From: Oceanospirillum sp048265165
Lineage (GTDB): Bacteria > Pseudomonadota > Gammaproteobacteria > Pseudomonadales > Halomonadaceae
Direction of reading: 5' to 3'
NCBI RefSeq assembly: GCF_048265165.1
Contig: NZ_JBLXCD010000002.1
Coordinates: forward strand, 496,001 to 560,000
DNA: 64,000 nt
Shown here: piece after piece, positions 1 through 8,493 of the stretch
How the letters are laid out: each line of letters starts with the position of its first letter
How positions within the stretch are numbered: the first letter of the stretch is position 1
Notes under the pieces: model-generated
What the model saw: only the letters and a program-made list of their open reading frames with translations
Database searches by the model: none
What the model was told of the DNA's origin: nothing
Position numbers and translations under genes: made by a program

Positions 1-401
1 TTTACGATCTCTATACGTTCAATATCCGCAGTGGCCAGTTGACTGACATCCACCGATGAGCCTGTACTGGCCGTGACAGGTCGGCCATTAACCAGAATCA
101 GAACCCGATCAGCATCCAGCCCCTGCAACCAGACTTCCTGACCGCCTTTACCATGAATATCTTTCAGCATAAGACCCGAAACCGTTTTCAGCGCTTCGCT
201 GACATTGCGGGCATGTAACGTATCAATCAGTTCCCGGGAGATCACCTCAGTGCGTACCGGAGCATCCTCCAGCAGGCGCTCGGTTCGGGTGCCGGTCACC
301 ACCCAGGTCTCTTCCCCGGAAACCCCGTCATCTGCTGAAAGCACGACGCCCGAAGACAACAGAGCCACTGAGAAAACGATCAGATTTAAGGGATATTTCA
401 C
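1..401 (-). CDS. TonB-dependent outer-membrane receptor, N-terminal part (cut by window edge)
   Basis: Only the first 133 codons are in the window. The GTG start at 401 is preceded by AGGAT. Residues 1-22 form a signal peptide (MKYPLNLIVFSVALLSSGVV then a small-residue cleavage site). A plug domain follows with the typical elements EETWVVTGTRTERLLEDAPV, a stretch like ISRELIDTLHARNVSEALKT, and GLDADRVLILVNGRPV. Such receptors take siderophores, cobalamin or haem across the outer membrane using TonB energy; the substrate cannot be read from the plug. The TGTRTE motif serves as, or lies near, the TonB box. Two Fur-box-like sequences upstream suggest iron repression. Family call is firm; ligand unknown. 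Confidence 0.88.
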   Translation of the reverse strand, partial: MKYPLNLIVFSVALLSSGVVLSADDGVSGEETWVVTGTRTERLLEDAPVRTEVISRELIDTLHARNVSEALKTVSGLMLKDIHGKGGQEVWLQGLDADRVLILVNGRPVTASTGSSVDVSQLATADIERIEIV

Positions 402-446
402 AATAGATCCTGCAACCAGAGATATTAAGTTAATTTGAAGCTAAAC

Positions 447-496
447 GATAATAATTAGCATTAAATTAAAATACAATGGTAATGAGAACTATTTTT
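447..496 (-). promoter_or_regulatory. Two Fur-box-like sites upstream of the TonB receptor
   Basis: Positions 447-465 match 14 of 19 bases of the classical Fur box (GATAATGATAATCATTATC), and 478-496 match about 13 of 19. The region is very AT-rich and lies just before the receptor start, where an iron-regulated promoter is expected. Counted by eye; binding not proven. Confidence 0.5.
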
Positions 497-511
497 ATTT
501 TTGGCGCAGGT

Positions 512-537
512 ATAAAAAAACGGCCCTCAGGCCGTTT
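512..537 (-). terminator. Rho-independent terminator after trmB
   Basis: AAACGGCC (518-525) pairs with GGCCGTTT (530-537) around a four-base loop. Read on the minus strand, the hairpin is followed by a run of T, 22 bases after the trmB stop codon. Confidence 0.85.
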
Positions 538-558
538 CACAAAAACAGATTCAGCTTA

Positions 559-1344
559 TCAGCTTACCCGACGATAGATAATATCCCACACGCCATGACC
601 GAGGCGCTCACCCCGTTTTTCAAACTTGGTAATCGGCCGGGAATCCGGGCGCGGTACATAGTCACCATCGGCAGCGGTATTTTCATAACCTTCCGCAACC
701 TGCATCACTTCTACCATATGCTCGGCGTAATTTTCCCAATCAGTGGCCATATGGAAGCGACCACCCACTTTCAGTTTCTTGCGCAACAGCTGAACAAATT
801 CAGGCTGCACAATACGACGCTTATGATGGCGCTTTTTGTGCCATGGGTCCGGGAAAAATAGCTGCAGCAGGTCAACCGAGCCATCCGGAATGCATTGGTT
901 CAGAATCTCAACGGCATCGTCTTCATAAGCCCGCAGATTGGTCAGGCCAGCATCGCCAGCTTCGGCCAGTAACTTACCAACGCCCGGCGTGTGCACTTCG
1001 ATACCGATAAAGTTATGATCTGGCATGGTTTTCGCTTGTTCAAACAGGGAGTGGCCCATACCAAAACCGATCTCGATCACCAGGGGTGCCTCTCGACCAA
1101 AAACCTGTTGCGGGTCGATTTCACCCTGCTCCAGAGTCAGCCCCCATTTTGGCCAGAACTCATCCATACCACGCTGTTGGCCCGCCGTCATACGACCGGT
1201 ACGCAGGACAAAGCTGCGAATACGGCGCTTATGTTCTTCAGGCGTTTCGTTCTCTTTTCTTTCCTGGCTTTCTACCGGCTGCCCAGAAACCTCAGCCTCG
1301 TTGACAGCTTGATTCGGGTTTTGAGCATCAGTTGCATCAGACAT
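559..1344 (-). CDS. trmB: tRNA (guanine-N7-)-methyltransferase TrmB
   Basis: SAM-dependent enzyme that makes m7G46 in the variable loop of tRNAs. The SAM-binding loop EIGFGMGHSL is at residues 91-100 and the family signature FFPDPWHKKRHHKRR at 163-177; the C-terminus has the typical RPITKFEKRGERLGHGVWD stretch. The 261 residues include a roughly 40-residue acidic N-terminal tail (rich in Glu, Asn, Gln) before the RSFVLRTGRMT core, somewhat longer than in E. coli. It lies downstream of thiS-thiG on the same strand, the order seen in Pseudomonas, although a hairpin between thiG and trmB may separate the transcripts. Identification is secure. Confidence 0.97.
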   Translation of the reverse strand: MSDATDAQNPNQAVNEAEVSGQPVESQERKENETPEEHKRRIRSFVLRTGRMTAGQQRGMDEFWPKWGLTLEQGEIDPQQVFGREAPLVIEIGFGMGHSLFEQAKTMPDHNFIGIEVHTPGVGKLLAEAGDAGLTNLRAYEDDAVEILNQCIPDGSVDLLQLFFPDPWHKKRHHKRRIVQPEFVQLLRKKLKVGGRFHMATDWENYAEHMVEVMQVAEGYENTAADGDYVPRPDSRPITKFEKRGERLGHGVWDIIYRRVS

Positions 1345-1393
1345 TGTCGTTCTTTAAACCTGTATGGTGTTATTTAAAAAGTGAGGGTATTGA

Positions 1394-1430
1394 TTGAAAA
1401 ACATCGGCAACCCTGTAAAACAGGCCTGCC
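1394..1430 (-). terminator. Possible terminator after thiG
   Basis: CCTGT (1412-1416) pairs with ACAGG (1420-1424), extended by GGCA/TGCC. On the minus strand it is followed by GATGTTTTTC, a short T run. It would separate thiSG from trmB transcription. The stem is interrupted, so confidence is moderate. Confidence 0.5.
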
Positions 1431-1457
1431 CGAATCTCAGTGCACTTACGGATAAAC

Positions 1458-2255
1458 TCAGTCAATCAGCCCATCTAACGGAGATGATGCACTGGCATAT
1501 TTTTTACGGGGCATACGTCCAGCACGATAAGCTTCACGGCCAGCCTCAATCGCCTTGCGCATAGCCGAAGCCATCAGCACCGGGTCTTTCGCTCCGGCAA
1601 TGGCTGTGTTCATCAAAACCGCTTCACAACCCATCTCCATGGCGATGGCTGCATCAGAAGCTGTACCCACACCGGCATCCACCAGCACTGGAATATTAGC
1701 GCTTTCCATGATGATACGGATGTTGTGAGGGTTGAGAATACCCAGACCGGAACCGATCAGAGAGCCCAACGGCATAATGGCACACGCCCCCATATCCTCC
1801 AGTTTTTTTGCTGCAATCGGATCATCATTGCAGTAAACCATGACATCAAAACCATCGGAGATCAGGGTTTTCATCGCCTTCAGAGTTTCTTCCATATCCG
1901 GGTATAGCGTCTTCTGATCGCCCAGTACTTCCAGCTTCACCAGATTATGGCCATCCAGCAACTCACGGGCCAGACGACAGGTACGCACGGCATCTTCAGC
2001 GGTGTAGCAGCCTGCAGTATTGGGTAGAATCGTGTACTTGTCCGGGGTGATCACATCCAGCAGATTCGGCTCATCCGGATTCTGTCCGATATTGGTACGA
2101 CGCACCGCAACGGTGACAATCTCTGCGCCACTGGCTTCAATGGCCAGGCGGGTCTCTTCCAGATCTTTATATTTACCGGTGCCCACCAGCAAACGGGACT
2201 GATAACTTTTCCCTGCAATGGTCAGAAGATCGTCTTTGTTGATCGAATCAGTCAT
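1458..2255 (-). CDS. thiG: Thiazole synthase ThiG
   Basis: Forms the thiazole phosphate ring of thiamine from 1-deoxy-D-xylulose 5-phosphate, dehydroglycine and ThiS thiocarboxylate. A TIM-barrel protein of about 265 residues. The Schiff-base lysine is expected in NLVKLEVLGD (Lys107 with the start used here); PLGSLIGSGLGI and VLVDAGVGTASDAA are the phosphate-binding loops. I chose the ATG at 2255 (MTDSINKDD) because GGGGAAATC stands just upstream; an in-frame start at 2312 would add 19 basic residues without a clear ribosome site. thiS lies 65 bases upstream, so the sulfur carrier and its partner enzyme are co-transcribed. Confidence 0.96.
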   Translation of the reverse strand: MTDSINKDDLLTIAGKSYQSRLLVGTGKYKDLEETRLAIEASGAEIVTVAVRRTNIGQNPDEPNLLDVITPDKYTILPNTAGCYTAEDAVRTCRLARELLDGHNLVKLEVLGDQKTLYPDMEETLKAMKTLISDGFDVMVYCNDDPIAAKKLEDMGACAIMPLGSLIGSGLGILNPHNIRIIMESANIPVLVDAGVGTASDAAIAMEMGCEAVLMNTAIAGAKDPVLMASAMRKAIEAGREAYRAGRMPRKKYASASSPLDGLID

Positions 2256-2320
2256 CGAATGATTTCCCCTGTCTCTGTTTGTTATGTTTTTGGTCAAGCG
2301 CGTACGTCGCAACGGATGTA

Positions 2321-2521
2321 TCAGCCACCACCGATGGCATGAACAATCTCAACCTCATCACCCGCATTCAGTCGGGTTTCCCCATGCTGGCTACGAGGCA
2401 CAATCTCAGCGTTGACCTCTACAGCGATCCGCTTACCGGCCAGTTCCATCTCAGCGATTAAGTCCGCCAGTGTCGCCTGATCGGAAAGTTCTTTTGGCTC
2501 ACCATTAACCAGTATCTGCAT
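2321..2521 (-). CDS. thiS: Sulfur carrier protein ThiS
   Basis: Small ubiquitin-fold sulfur carrier of 66 residues. It ends in the obligatory Gly-Gly (VHAIGGG), which ThiF adenylates and which then carries the thiocarboxylate used by ThiG. Starts MQILVNGEPKEL, typical of the family. First gene of the thiS-thiG unit; thiF, thiO, thiC and thiE are not in this window. Confidence 0.95.
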   Translation of the reverse strand: MQILVNGEPKELSDQATLADLIAEMELAGKRIAVEVNAEIVPRSQHGETRLNAGDEVEIVHAIGGG

Positions 2522-2699
2522 CGCTTTTGCTACCTGATCTGTCGGTTAGTATGTCGTGTTTTCATCAGTGACTGTAAATTTCGGCATGATGGGGAGTATA
2601 TTGCCCTTCGACAATTTCCATGTGTCACTGCTGATATAAAAAAGGGGTAACATTGTACCTCAAACCTCCGGCTTTGCGGCCCTAATCTGGAGCTACCTG

Positions 2700-3131
2700 A
2701 TGCAAAATCCTGTAGAAACACCCAAAAAAGCACTTTTTTATTTTTACGGCCTTTTGTGGCTATTGGCGGGATTACTGGGCGCATCCAGCGTATTTCTGGA
2801 TGCCTGGCTAAGTCATGGCTTCAGCAGTACCGACCCTGACATCCTGAATAGCCTGCAAACGGCAGTTCGCTATCAGCAATTTAACAGCCTGACACTGGCG
2901 GTCAGCCTATGGATGGCGGGCAGTACTCTGCGTAAAGGAGAGGGTCTAAGAAAACGCGCCCTGATACCGGCGTTACTGTTTCTTGCCGCGATCCTCGCCT
3001 TTTGTGGCGGCATCTACGGCAAACATCTGCTGGGGTTTGCCACCGGAGCCATCACACCGACCGGCGGTTTTCTGATGGCGCTGGGCTGGTTAAGTCTGGC
3101 TCATTACGGTTTTTATCAGCACAAACGCTGA
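2700..3131 (+). CDS. DUF423 family small membrane protein (YgdD-like)
   Basis: A 143-residue integral membrane protein with about four hydrophobic segments (near residues 12-34, 58-76, 86-104 and 112-138). Family hallmarks visible are ALSHG-like WLSHGF, the TAVRYQQFNSL segment where most members have RYQ..HALAL, FCGGIYGKH, and TPTGGFLMALGW. Function is unknown for the family. The ATG at 2700 follows GGAGCTACCTG. It is divergent from thiS, with a 178-base gap between them. Confidence 0.8.
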   Translation: MQNPVETPKKALFYFYGLLWLLAGLLGASSVFLDAWLSHGFSSTDPDILNSLQTAVRYQQFNSLTLAVSLWMAGSTLRKGEGLRKRALIPALLFLAAILAFCGGIYGKHLLGFATGAITPTGGFLMALGWLSLAHYGFYQHKR

Positions 3132-3200
3132 TTGTCGGGCTAAAGCCACGACCTACAAGGATTATGGTGGGCCGTTCTTCAGGGCGATTTATACCTCGGA

Positions 3201-3674
3201 TCAGCGCGGTGGAATTGAGTAAGTCGCAGTGACATGAGCCACCGGCTCATCATCACCTTCTGAATAGATGCTGATCTCGCCTACCGCCAGGCGCTTACCC
3301 AATTTTAGCAGGCGTGCCTCAGCGATCATCGCTTTGGCCGGCTCCGGCTTTCTGAGGAAGTTGATATTCAGGTTAGTGGTTACCGCCAGCGCCACCGGAC
3401 CGATCTGCCCAAGAATAGCGACATAGAGACAGATATCCGCCAGCGCCATCATCGTGGGCCCGGAAACGGTTCCTCCGGGGCGCAGATGGGCATCATCCAC
3501 ATCCAGTCGCATCACGGCACTGTTTTTTCCCATTTCGGTGACAACACCAATATGCTGGGGGAACTCTTTGTGAAGAAACTGGTTGATCTCACCTACAGTC
3601 ATGACAGTGTCTGACTGCCCGGTTGTATTCTCTGAGGTAGAGGTTGCTTTTGTTGTTATTGTTGCAGTGGTCAT
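3201..3674 (-). CDS. PaaI-family hotdog-fold thioesterase
   Basis: Hotdog domain of roughly 130 residues with the PaaI-type active-site segment RPGGTVSGPTMMALADICLY, NLNINFLRKPEPA and the ending HVTATYSIPPR. Proteins of this kind hydrolyse acyl-CoA thioesters; the substrate is not predictable here. The ATG at 3674 has AGGAG five bases upstream, so the unusual N-terminal 24 residues, rich in Thr and Ser, are probably translated; the hotdog domain itself begins near MTVGEINQFL. Confidence 0.82.
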   Translation of the reverse strand: MTTATITTKATSTSENTTGQSDTVMTVGEINQFLHKEFPQHIGVVTEMGKNSAVMRLDVDDAHLRPGGTVSGPTMMALADICLYVAILGQIGPVALAVTTNLNINFLRKPEPAKAMIAEARLLKLGKRLAVGEISIYSEGDDEPVAHVTATYSIPPR

Positions 3675-3717
3675 AACGACTCCTGAGCCTGTTTTTATTA
3701 TGACGATCAGTTTTGCT

Positions 3718-3786
3718 CATTCCCATGTTCCGCGTGGGAATGTCTATGTTGCACAGACCGGAAGCTACCACGCAGAGCATGGGAGC
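3718..3786. repeat. REP-like extragenic palindromes
   Basis: CATTCCCA (3718-3725) pairs with TGGGAATG (3735-3742) around CGCG-containing loop sequence, and a second imperfect palindrome follows (GCTACC at 3764-3769 with GGGAGC at 3781-3786). The motif of TTCCCA, CGCG and TGGGAA resembles dispersed extragenic palindromes of gammaproteobacteria. It lies in the 201-base gap between two minus-strand genes, downstream of the dGTPase. Whether it is repeated in the genome cannot be seen here. Confidence 0.4.
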
Positions 3787-3875
3787 CAGCCTTATAAAAT
3801 GCACAACTATCAGCATCAGTATGAGGTTTGTATCGTTACGATGCCTAGCCTCTGTTGTAACTCTTTGTTCACGAA

Positions 3876-5240
3876 TCATCCGTTCAAGCGCCCACCCATC
3901 TCCTGCGCCAGGTCGACGGCATAGTTGTCAGTCATACCACCAATAAAATCCAGTACCCGACGATAAGCCTCATAGCGGCTCCAGCCGGTATCAGGAATAT
4001 TCTCACCAATCAGCGACAGCACTCGTTTGTGTTTAAAGCTTAACGGTGCATCCGACCCGGTCTCTTTAAGTAAGCTCAACTCATCCACTGCGCCGCAAAA
4101 ATTCTCCAGCAAAACACCCAGAGTTGTATAAGCCCCTATCTCCAGTTTCGCTTTACGTGGGTGGTCAAAAATACGCTGCTGAGCCATCTGCTTCGCCTGA
4201 GCCACTCCCTGGGCGATATCCGGTGGGCAGGCATCAATCAGATCCCGGTTAAAGCGGCCAGCAAGCAGCTCTTCCTGATGCTCCACAAAGGCTTTCGATA
4301 CCGCTGCAACGACCTGCTCCATGGCTGCTCCCCGTAGAGCAGCGACCCGGCGTCGGTTCGAGGCCTTTGCCAACCGGCGATACCCTTCCGGCTCACTGCC
4401 TGCAATCTGTAGCAGCAGATCTTCCACTTCCTGATAGGCAAGAATCTCCATCTCAAGACCATCTTCCAGATCCAGAAGGGCATAACAGAGATCATCTGCA
4501 GCCTCCACCAGATAGACCAGCGGATGACGACACCAAAGTTGATCAGCTAACTGAATCAAGCCCAGAGCTTTTGCGGTTTCCTGCAACATAGGCAACTCAG
4601 TCTGATAGCAGCTGAATTTACCGGCGCTTTTTGTGTTGTCGGGGCTTGAGGCATAAGTTGCCGTCCAAGGGTATTTCAGAAAAGTACCAAGAGTGGCATA
4701 GGTCAGCTTCATACCACCAGCGAACTGGTTGTACTCCACCTGAGTCACCATACGAAAACCCTGGGCATTACCTTCAAACGTGATCAGATCTGCTTTCTGC
4801 TCCGGGGTCAGGCCATCCAGCCGCCCCTGTTTCTCCGCCTGCAGAAACCAGTCACGGATCGCATACTCACCAGCATGACCAAAGGGTGGGTTACCAATAT
4901 CGTGCGCCAGACAGGCACTTTGTACAATAACGCCAAGGTCAGCAGGGGAGATATTATCAGGCAGCTGATGCCGCAGGCTATCAGCTACCATCATGCCCAG
5001 GCTGCGCCCGACACAACTCACTTCAAGGCTATGGGTTAACCGGGTATGGATATGATCATTTTCCGCTAGTGGGTGAACCTGAGTTTTACGGCCCATGCGT
5101 CTGAAAGAGCCGGAAAAAACCACACGGTCATGATCTTTATGGAAGGGAGAGCGCCCGACATCATCGATACCATGCCGGGACATACCCTGCAGCCGCTGGC
5201 TGGAGAGTAACTGTTGCCAGGACATCATCTGTTGACTCAT
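3876..5240 (-). CDS. dgt: dGTPase (deoxyguanosinetriphosphate triphosphohydrolase, HD superfamily)
   Basis: Hydrolyses dGTP (or other dNTPs) to the nucleoside and triphosphate. About 454 residues from the start chosen here. HD-domain metal ligands are visible: His70 in HTRLTHSLEV, His113-Asp114 in LAHDIGNPPFGHAGE and the later AADDLCYALLDLED. RVVFSGSFRRMGRKTQV is the conserved N-terminal segment. The ATG at 5240 is preferred because AGGGAG lies seven bases before it; the longer form starting at 5273 lacks a ribosome site. It is unclear without alignment whether it belongs to the E. coli Dgt or the type 2 subfamily. Confidence 0.92.
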   Translation of the reverse strand: MSQQMMSWQQLLSSQRLQGMSRHGIDDVGRSPFHKDHDRVVFSGSFRRMGRKTQVHPLAENDHIHTRLTHSLEVSCVGRSLGMMVADSLRHQLPDNISPADLGVIVQSACLAHDIGNPPFGHAGEYAIRDWFLQAEKQGRLDGLTPEQKADLITFEGNAQGFRMVTQVEYNQFAGGMKLTYATLGTFLKYPWTATYASSPDNTKSAGKFSCYQTELPMLQETAKALGLIQLADQLWCRHPLVYLVEAADDLCYALLDLEDGLEMEILAYQEVEDLLLQIAGSEPEGYRRLAKASNRRRVAALRGAAMEQVVAAVSKAFVEHQEELLAGRFNRDLIDACPPDIAQGVAQAKQMAQQRIFDHPRKAKLEIGAYTTLGVLLENFCGAVDELSLLKETGSDAPLSFKHKRVLSLIGENIPDTGWSRYEAYRRVLDFIGGMTDNYAVDLAQEMGGRLNG

Positions 5241-5314
5241 GCATTGCTCCCTATAAGGATTATCATAAGCCAACAGATTGCCGTTAAATCAGTTTCAGAT
5301 CAAAGGTGTTATGA

Positions 5315-5863
5315 TCAGAAATTCATAACAAAGCCAAAGTTAAGGTTGCTATCCAGGTCATCTGAACCAGCCCCCACATCGACTTCCATTTTCCGCCAGC
5401 CCAGATAGACATCCACATCCTGAAGCGCCTGGTAATAGACACGCAATGAAAGGTCGGTCATACCATCAACGTCACCAAATGAGGCAACCTGAGGGGCAAA
5501 ATACAGATGACCTCCAAAGCGCATCTGAGGAATCTGCGCAAAAGAAAAGCCACCCTGAAGTCCCAGCCCTATAGCCGCACCATCAATATCACCTGTACCA
5601 GTCAGAGCATAGATACGCCCACCGACACCAATGCTATAGGTTGCGGTATCTTCCTGTGTGTGCAGTCCAAGGTGTCCCACCAAAGCATCGGAATTTTTCT
5701 CTTCATGGTACAGAGCACCCACGGCCATATTCAGGCGATTCTGGGGCAGAGGCGCGTCGTATTCCGCACGGATTGTTTCGTTATTGATATTCAGGTCAAT
5801 GGTGGCCGCCTGAGCTGTCACCGCCATTCCCGCAGTTAATGCCGCTAAAGCTAATCGTTTCAT
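5315..5863 (-). CDS. YfaZ-family outer-membrane protein
   Basis: A secreted 182-residue protein. Signal peptide MKRLALAALTAGMAVTAQA is followed by alternating amphipathic strands (RLNMAVGALYHEE, TYSIGVGGRIYALTG, GLGLQGGFSF, LSLRVYYQALQDVDVYLGWRKMEV) and a terminal Phe in GFVMNF, the outer-membrane beta-barrel insertion signal. It fits the YfaZ family of small predicted porins. The ATG at 5863 follows GAGGTTCC; the upstream in-frame ATG at 5911 would bury the signal peptide. It is a single-gene unit; function not known. Confidence 0.75.
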   Translation of the reverse strand: MKRLALAALTAGMAVTAQAATIDLNINNETIRAEYDAPLPQNRLNMAVGALYHEEKNSDALVGHLGLHTQEDTATYSIGVGGRIYALTGTGDIDGAAIGLGLQGGFSFAQIPQMRFGGHLYFAPQVASFGDVDGMTDLSLRVYYQALQDVDVYLGWRKMEVDVGAGSDDLDSNLNFGFVMNF

Positions 5864-5969
5864 CGGAACCTCGGATAAGTGCAATCGATAAAATTCTCTG
5901 GCGATATGCATAAAAGATTCGCCAAAATCAATAAAATATCTTTATTCAGTGCAGGTTAATGCCCGGTAT

Positions 5970-6617
5970 TCAGATACCGTACTGCTCGCGATACTGACGA
6001 ATCGCATCTGCATGCCGTTTAGTGCTATCATCACCTTTCTCATCCAGGTACAGCAATACCTGTTCCAGCGTGATAATACTCACCACCGGCATATTGAAGT
6101 CACGTTCGACTTCCTGAATAGCAGACAGTTCACCCTTGCCTCGCTCCTGACGGTCCAGTGCGATCACAACGCCGCCAGGTTGTGCACCATTGGCATCAAT
6201 AATCTGCATCACTTCACGGATCGCGGTGCCAGCAGTGATCACATCATCAATGATCAACACCTTGCCTTTCAGGTCAGCACCCACCAGAACACCACCTTCA
6301 CCGTGATCTTTGGCTTCTTTACGGTTAAACACATAAGGTACATCGCGGTCGTGATGATCCGCCAATGCAACAGCTGTAACTGCTGCTAAAGGGATACCTT
6401 TATAGGCTGGGCCAAAGACAACATCATATTCAACTTTTGATGCAGAGATCGCCTGCGCGTAGAATCGACCTAAACGGGCTAAAGCCTGACCTGATTTGAA
6501 CAAACCCGCATTAAAGAAATAAGGGCTGATTCGGCCTGATTTTAGGGTAAATTCGCCGAAACGTAGTACATTTTGCTCAATTGCAAACTCAATAAACTCG
6601 CGCTGGTAGTCTTGCAT
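5970..6617 (-). CDS. pyrE: Orotate phosphoribosyltransferase
   Basis: Converts orotate and PRPP to OMP in pyrimidine synthesis. 215 residues, normal length. PRPP motif LIIDDVITAGTAI at 121-133, the flexible catalytic loop FNRKEAKDHGEGG at 97-109 and GPAYKGIPLAAV at 69-80 are all present. It is divergent from crc, 90 bases apart, an arrangement known in Pseudomonas. Confidence 0.97.
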   Translation of the reverse strand: MQDYQREFIEFAIEQNVLRFGEFTLKSGRISPYFFNAGLFKSGQALARLGRFYAQAISASKVEYDVVFGPAYKGIPLAAVTAVALADHHDRDVPYVFNRKEAKDHGEGGVLVGADLKGKVLIIDDVITAGTAIREVMQIIDANGAQPGGVVIALDRQERGKGELSAIQEVERDFNMPVVSIITLEQVLLYLDEKGDDSTKRHADAIRQYREQYGI

Positions 6618-6707
6618 TCATAAACTCCGGTAGATTTGGCTGCTGAGTATTTACCAAAACGTCTAAAGCTCGGGTATCATACACGCTCGTCGTAGCAGGA
6701 ACCACGT

Positions 6708-7469
6708 ATGAAGATCATCAACATTAACTTAAACGGCATTCGCCGGGCCGTAGACAGAGGCTTTCTGGACTGGCTTCAACAGCAGGATGCAGACGTTATC
6801 TGTGTACAAAATCTGCAGGCCAAGTCCTATGAACTGGACGATTCAGTTCTGTATCCACAGGGTTATGAAGGCTACTTTTTCGATGCAGATCAGGACAACT
6901 TTGGCGGTGTTGGCATTTATTGCCGCAAACTGCCCAAAGCGATTATGACAGGTCTTGGTTTTGAACAGGCGGATTTTGAAGGCCGCTTTATTCAGGCGGA
7001 CTTCGATAAGTTCAGCATCGCGTCTTTTCTGATGCCGGATAACAGCGATCCTCAGGCAAAATATGCCTTTATGGAGCAGTTCAACGAGTATCTGAAAAAA
7101 CTGCGCCGCAAGCGCCGTGAGCACATTATCTGCGGCAGCTGGTATATCGCCCACAAAACTATCGATCTGGCGGACTGGGCTAACAATCAGGACACACCTG
7201 GGTTCCGCCCGGTGGAGCGCGCCTGGCTGGATCAGGTATTTGGCCCCATGGGCTTTTTGGATGCCTTCCGTGAGGTCAACCGCGAAGAAGGCCAGTACTC
7301 CTGGTATCCAGAGGTTGATAAACCGCGTAACCGTCAGGATGGCTGGAGAATCGACTATCAGGTAACGGGGCCGAACATGCGGCGCAATATCGTCAATGCC
7401 TGGTTTGATACTCAGGCTAACTTCTCAGAGTTCGCACCTCTGGTGATTGAATACGATATCGACCTGTAA
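6708..7469 (+). CDS. crc: Crc-like catabolite repression protein (nuclease-dead ExoIII homologue)
   Basis: A 253-residue protein of the exonuclease III fold that closely resembles Pseudomonas Crc, the Hfq partner in catabolite repression. The N-terminal MKIININLNGIRRAVDRG is typical. ExoIII catalytic positions have been lost: the LQET glutamate is Asn35 in VQNLQ, the GDxN pair is Ser144/Tyr146 in CGSWY, and the terminal SDHAP is replaced by SEFAP (Glu241, Phe242). It should therefore not cut DNA. Its place next to pyrE matches Pseudomonas crc. AGGAACC precedes the ATG. Hfq and CrcZ-like RNAs are not in this window. Confidence 0.85.
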   Translation: MKIININLNGIRRAVDRGFLDWLQQQDADVICVQNLQAKSYELDDSVLYPQGYEGYFFDADQDNFGGVGIYCRKLPKAIMTGLGFEQADFEGRFIQADFDKFSIASFLMPDNSDPQAKYAFMEQFNEYLKKLRRKRREHIICGSWYIAHKTIDLADWANNQDTPGFRPVERAWLDQVFGPMGFLDAFREVNREEGQYSWYPEVDKPRNRQDGWRIDYQVTGPNMRRNIVNAWFDTQANFSEFAPLVIEYDIDL

Positions 7470-7658
7470 TTCTGGTACCCGGGAAAGTACCTGCACCTGC
7501 CGGATTTTTTACCCTCTGCCGTTTCAGGACGGCAACGATCAGATTCAGATCAAAAGCAGGGTTCTGGCTTACGATGAATACGGCACACAGAGAATATCCT
7601 AAAGTGCCGCCCAAAAGGTGCAGAGGTACCCCGGACCAGCTTGTCAGACAGGTGACAA

Positions 7659-7702
7659 AAAGAAGCCCGTGACCACTTCCAACAGTGATCACGGGCTTCT
7701 TT
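7659..7702. terminator. Long hairpin between convergent crc and rph
   Basis: A 19-base stem (7659-7677 with 7684-7702) with a single mismatch and a six-base loop. On the minus strand it is followed by TTTTTGTC, so it should end rph transcription; on the plus strand it ends in CTTCTTT and may also act on crc. The remaining 190 bases between crc and this hairpin show nothing I can name. Confidence 0.8.
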
Positions 7703-7770
7703 GCATCTGCCGTCAGACTGGTACACCTTTCTTAAACGGTAGAAAATCTATCTGCAGTAAAGTATGTAAC

Positions 7771-8493
7771 CTACTCCGCCAACGCCTGTTGCTGCATCTC
7801 AAATAGCTCGGTACAGCCTTTCTTCGCCAGCTCTAACATCGCCAGCAGCTCTTCCTGAGTATAAGGTGCACCTTCCGCAGTACCCTGAACCTCAATAAAG
7901 CCGCCCAGATCCGTCATCACCACATTCATATCAGTTTCAGCGATAGAGTCTTCCGGATAGTCCAGATCCAGAACCGGCATACCTTTGTAAACACCCACAG
8001 AGATCGAAGCGATCATCTGCTTCAGAGGATCGCCCTTGATCATCTTCTCACGCTGCATCCAGCGGATCGCATCCACCAGCGCCACACAGGCTCCTGTGAT
8101 CGACGCGGTACGGGTACCACCATCTGCCTGAATCACATCACAATCGATCTGAATGGTATGCTCGCCCAGAGCCTGCATATCAACCGCTGCACGCAGAGAA
8201 CGACCGATCAGGCGCTGAATCTCCTGAGTACGACCTGACTGCTTACCACGAGCCGCCTCACGACCCATACGGCTACCGGTAGAACGCGGCAGCATGCCAT
8301 ATTCCGCCGTTACCCACCCCTGATTTTTACCGCGCAGAAAACGAGGAACAGACGCATCAACCGACGCCGTACAGATCACCTTAGTATTACCAAATTCAAC
8401 CAGAACAGAACCTTCTGCATGACAGGTATAGTTGCGGGTGATTTTCACCGCGCGCATCGCATCAGATGCACGTCCACTCGGACGAGAAACCAT
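7771..8493 (-). CDS. rph: Ribonuclease PH
   Basis: Phosphorolytic 3'-to-5' exoribonuclease that trims tRNA 3' ends. 240 residues, full length, beginning MVSRPSGRASDAMRAVKITR. Family motifs: GMLPRSTGSRMGREAARGKQSGRTQEIQRLIGRSLRA region near 85-125 (phosphate-binding Arg cluster), the IDCDVIQADGGTRTASITGA block near 130-150, and ILDLDYPEDS-type VLDLDYPEDSIAETDMNVVMT. Unlike the truncated E. coli K-12 allele, the C-terminus is intact. Divergent from yicC. Confidence 0.97.
   Translation of the reverse strand: MVSRPSGRASDAMRAVKITRNYTCHAEGSVLVEFGNTKVICTASVDASVPRFLRGKNQGWVTAEYGMLPRSTGSRMGREAARGKQSGRTQEIQRLIGRSLRAAVDMQALGEHTIQIDCDVIQADGGTRTASITGACVALVDAIRWMQREKMIKGDPLKQMIASISVGVYKGMPVLDLDYPEDSIAETDMNVVMTDLGGFIEVQGTAEGAPYTQEELLAMLELAKKGCTELFEMQQQALAE

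Noticed and set aside
3583..3946. Overlapping small frames around the thioesterase-dGTPase gap
   Set aside because: They run across the REP-like palindromes and gene ends on either strand, with no start signals; treated as chance frames.
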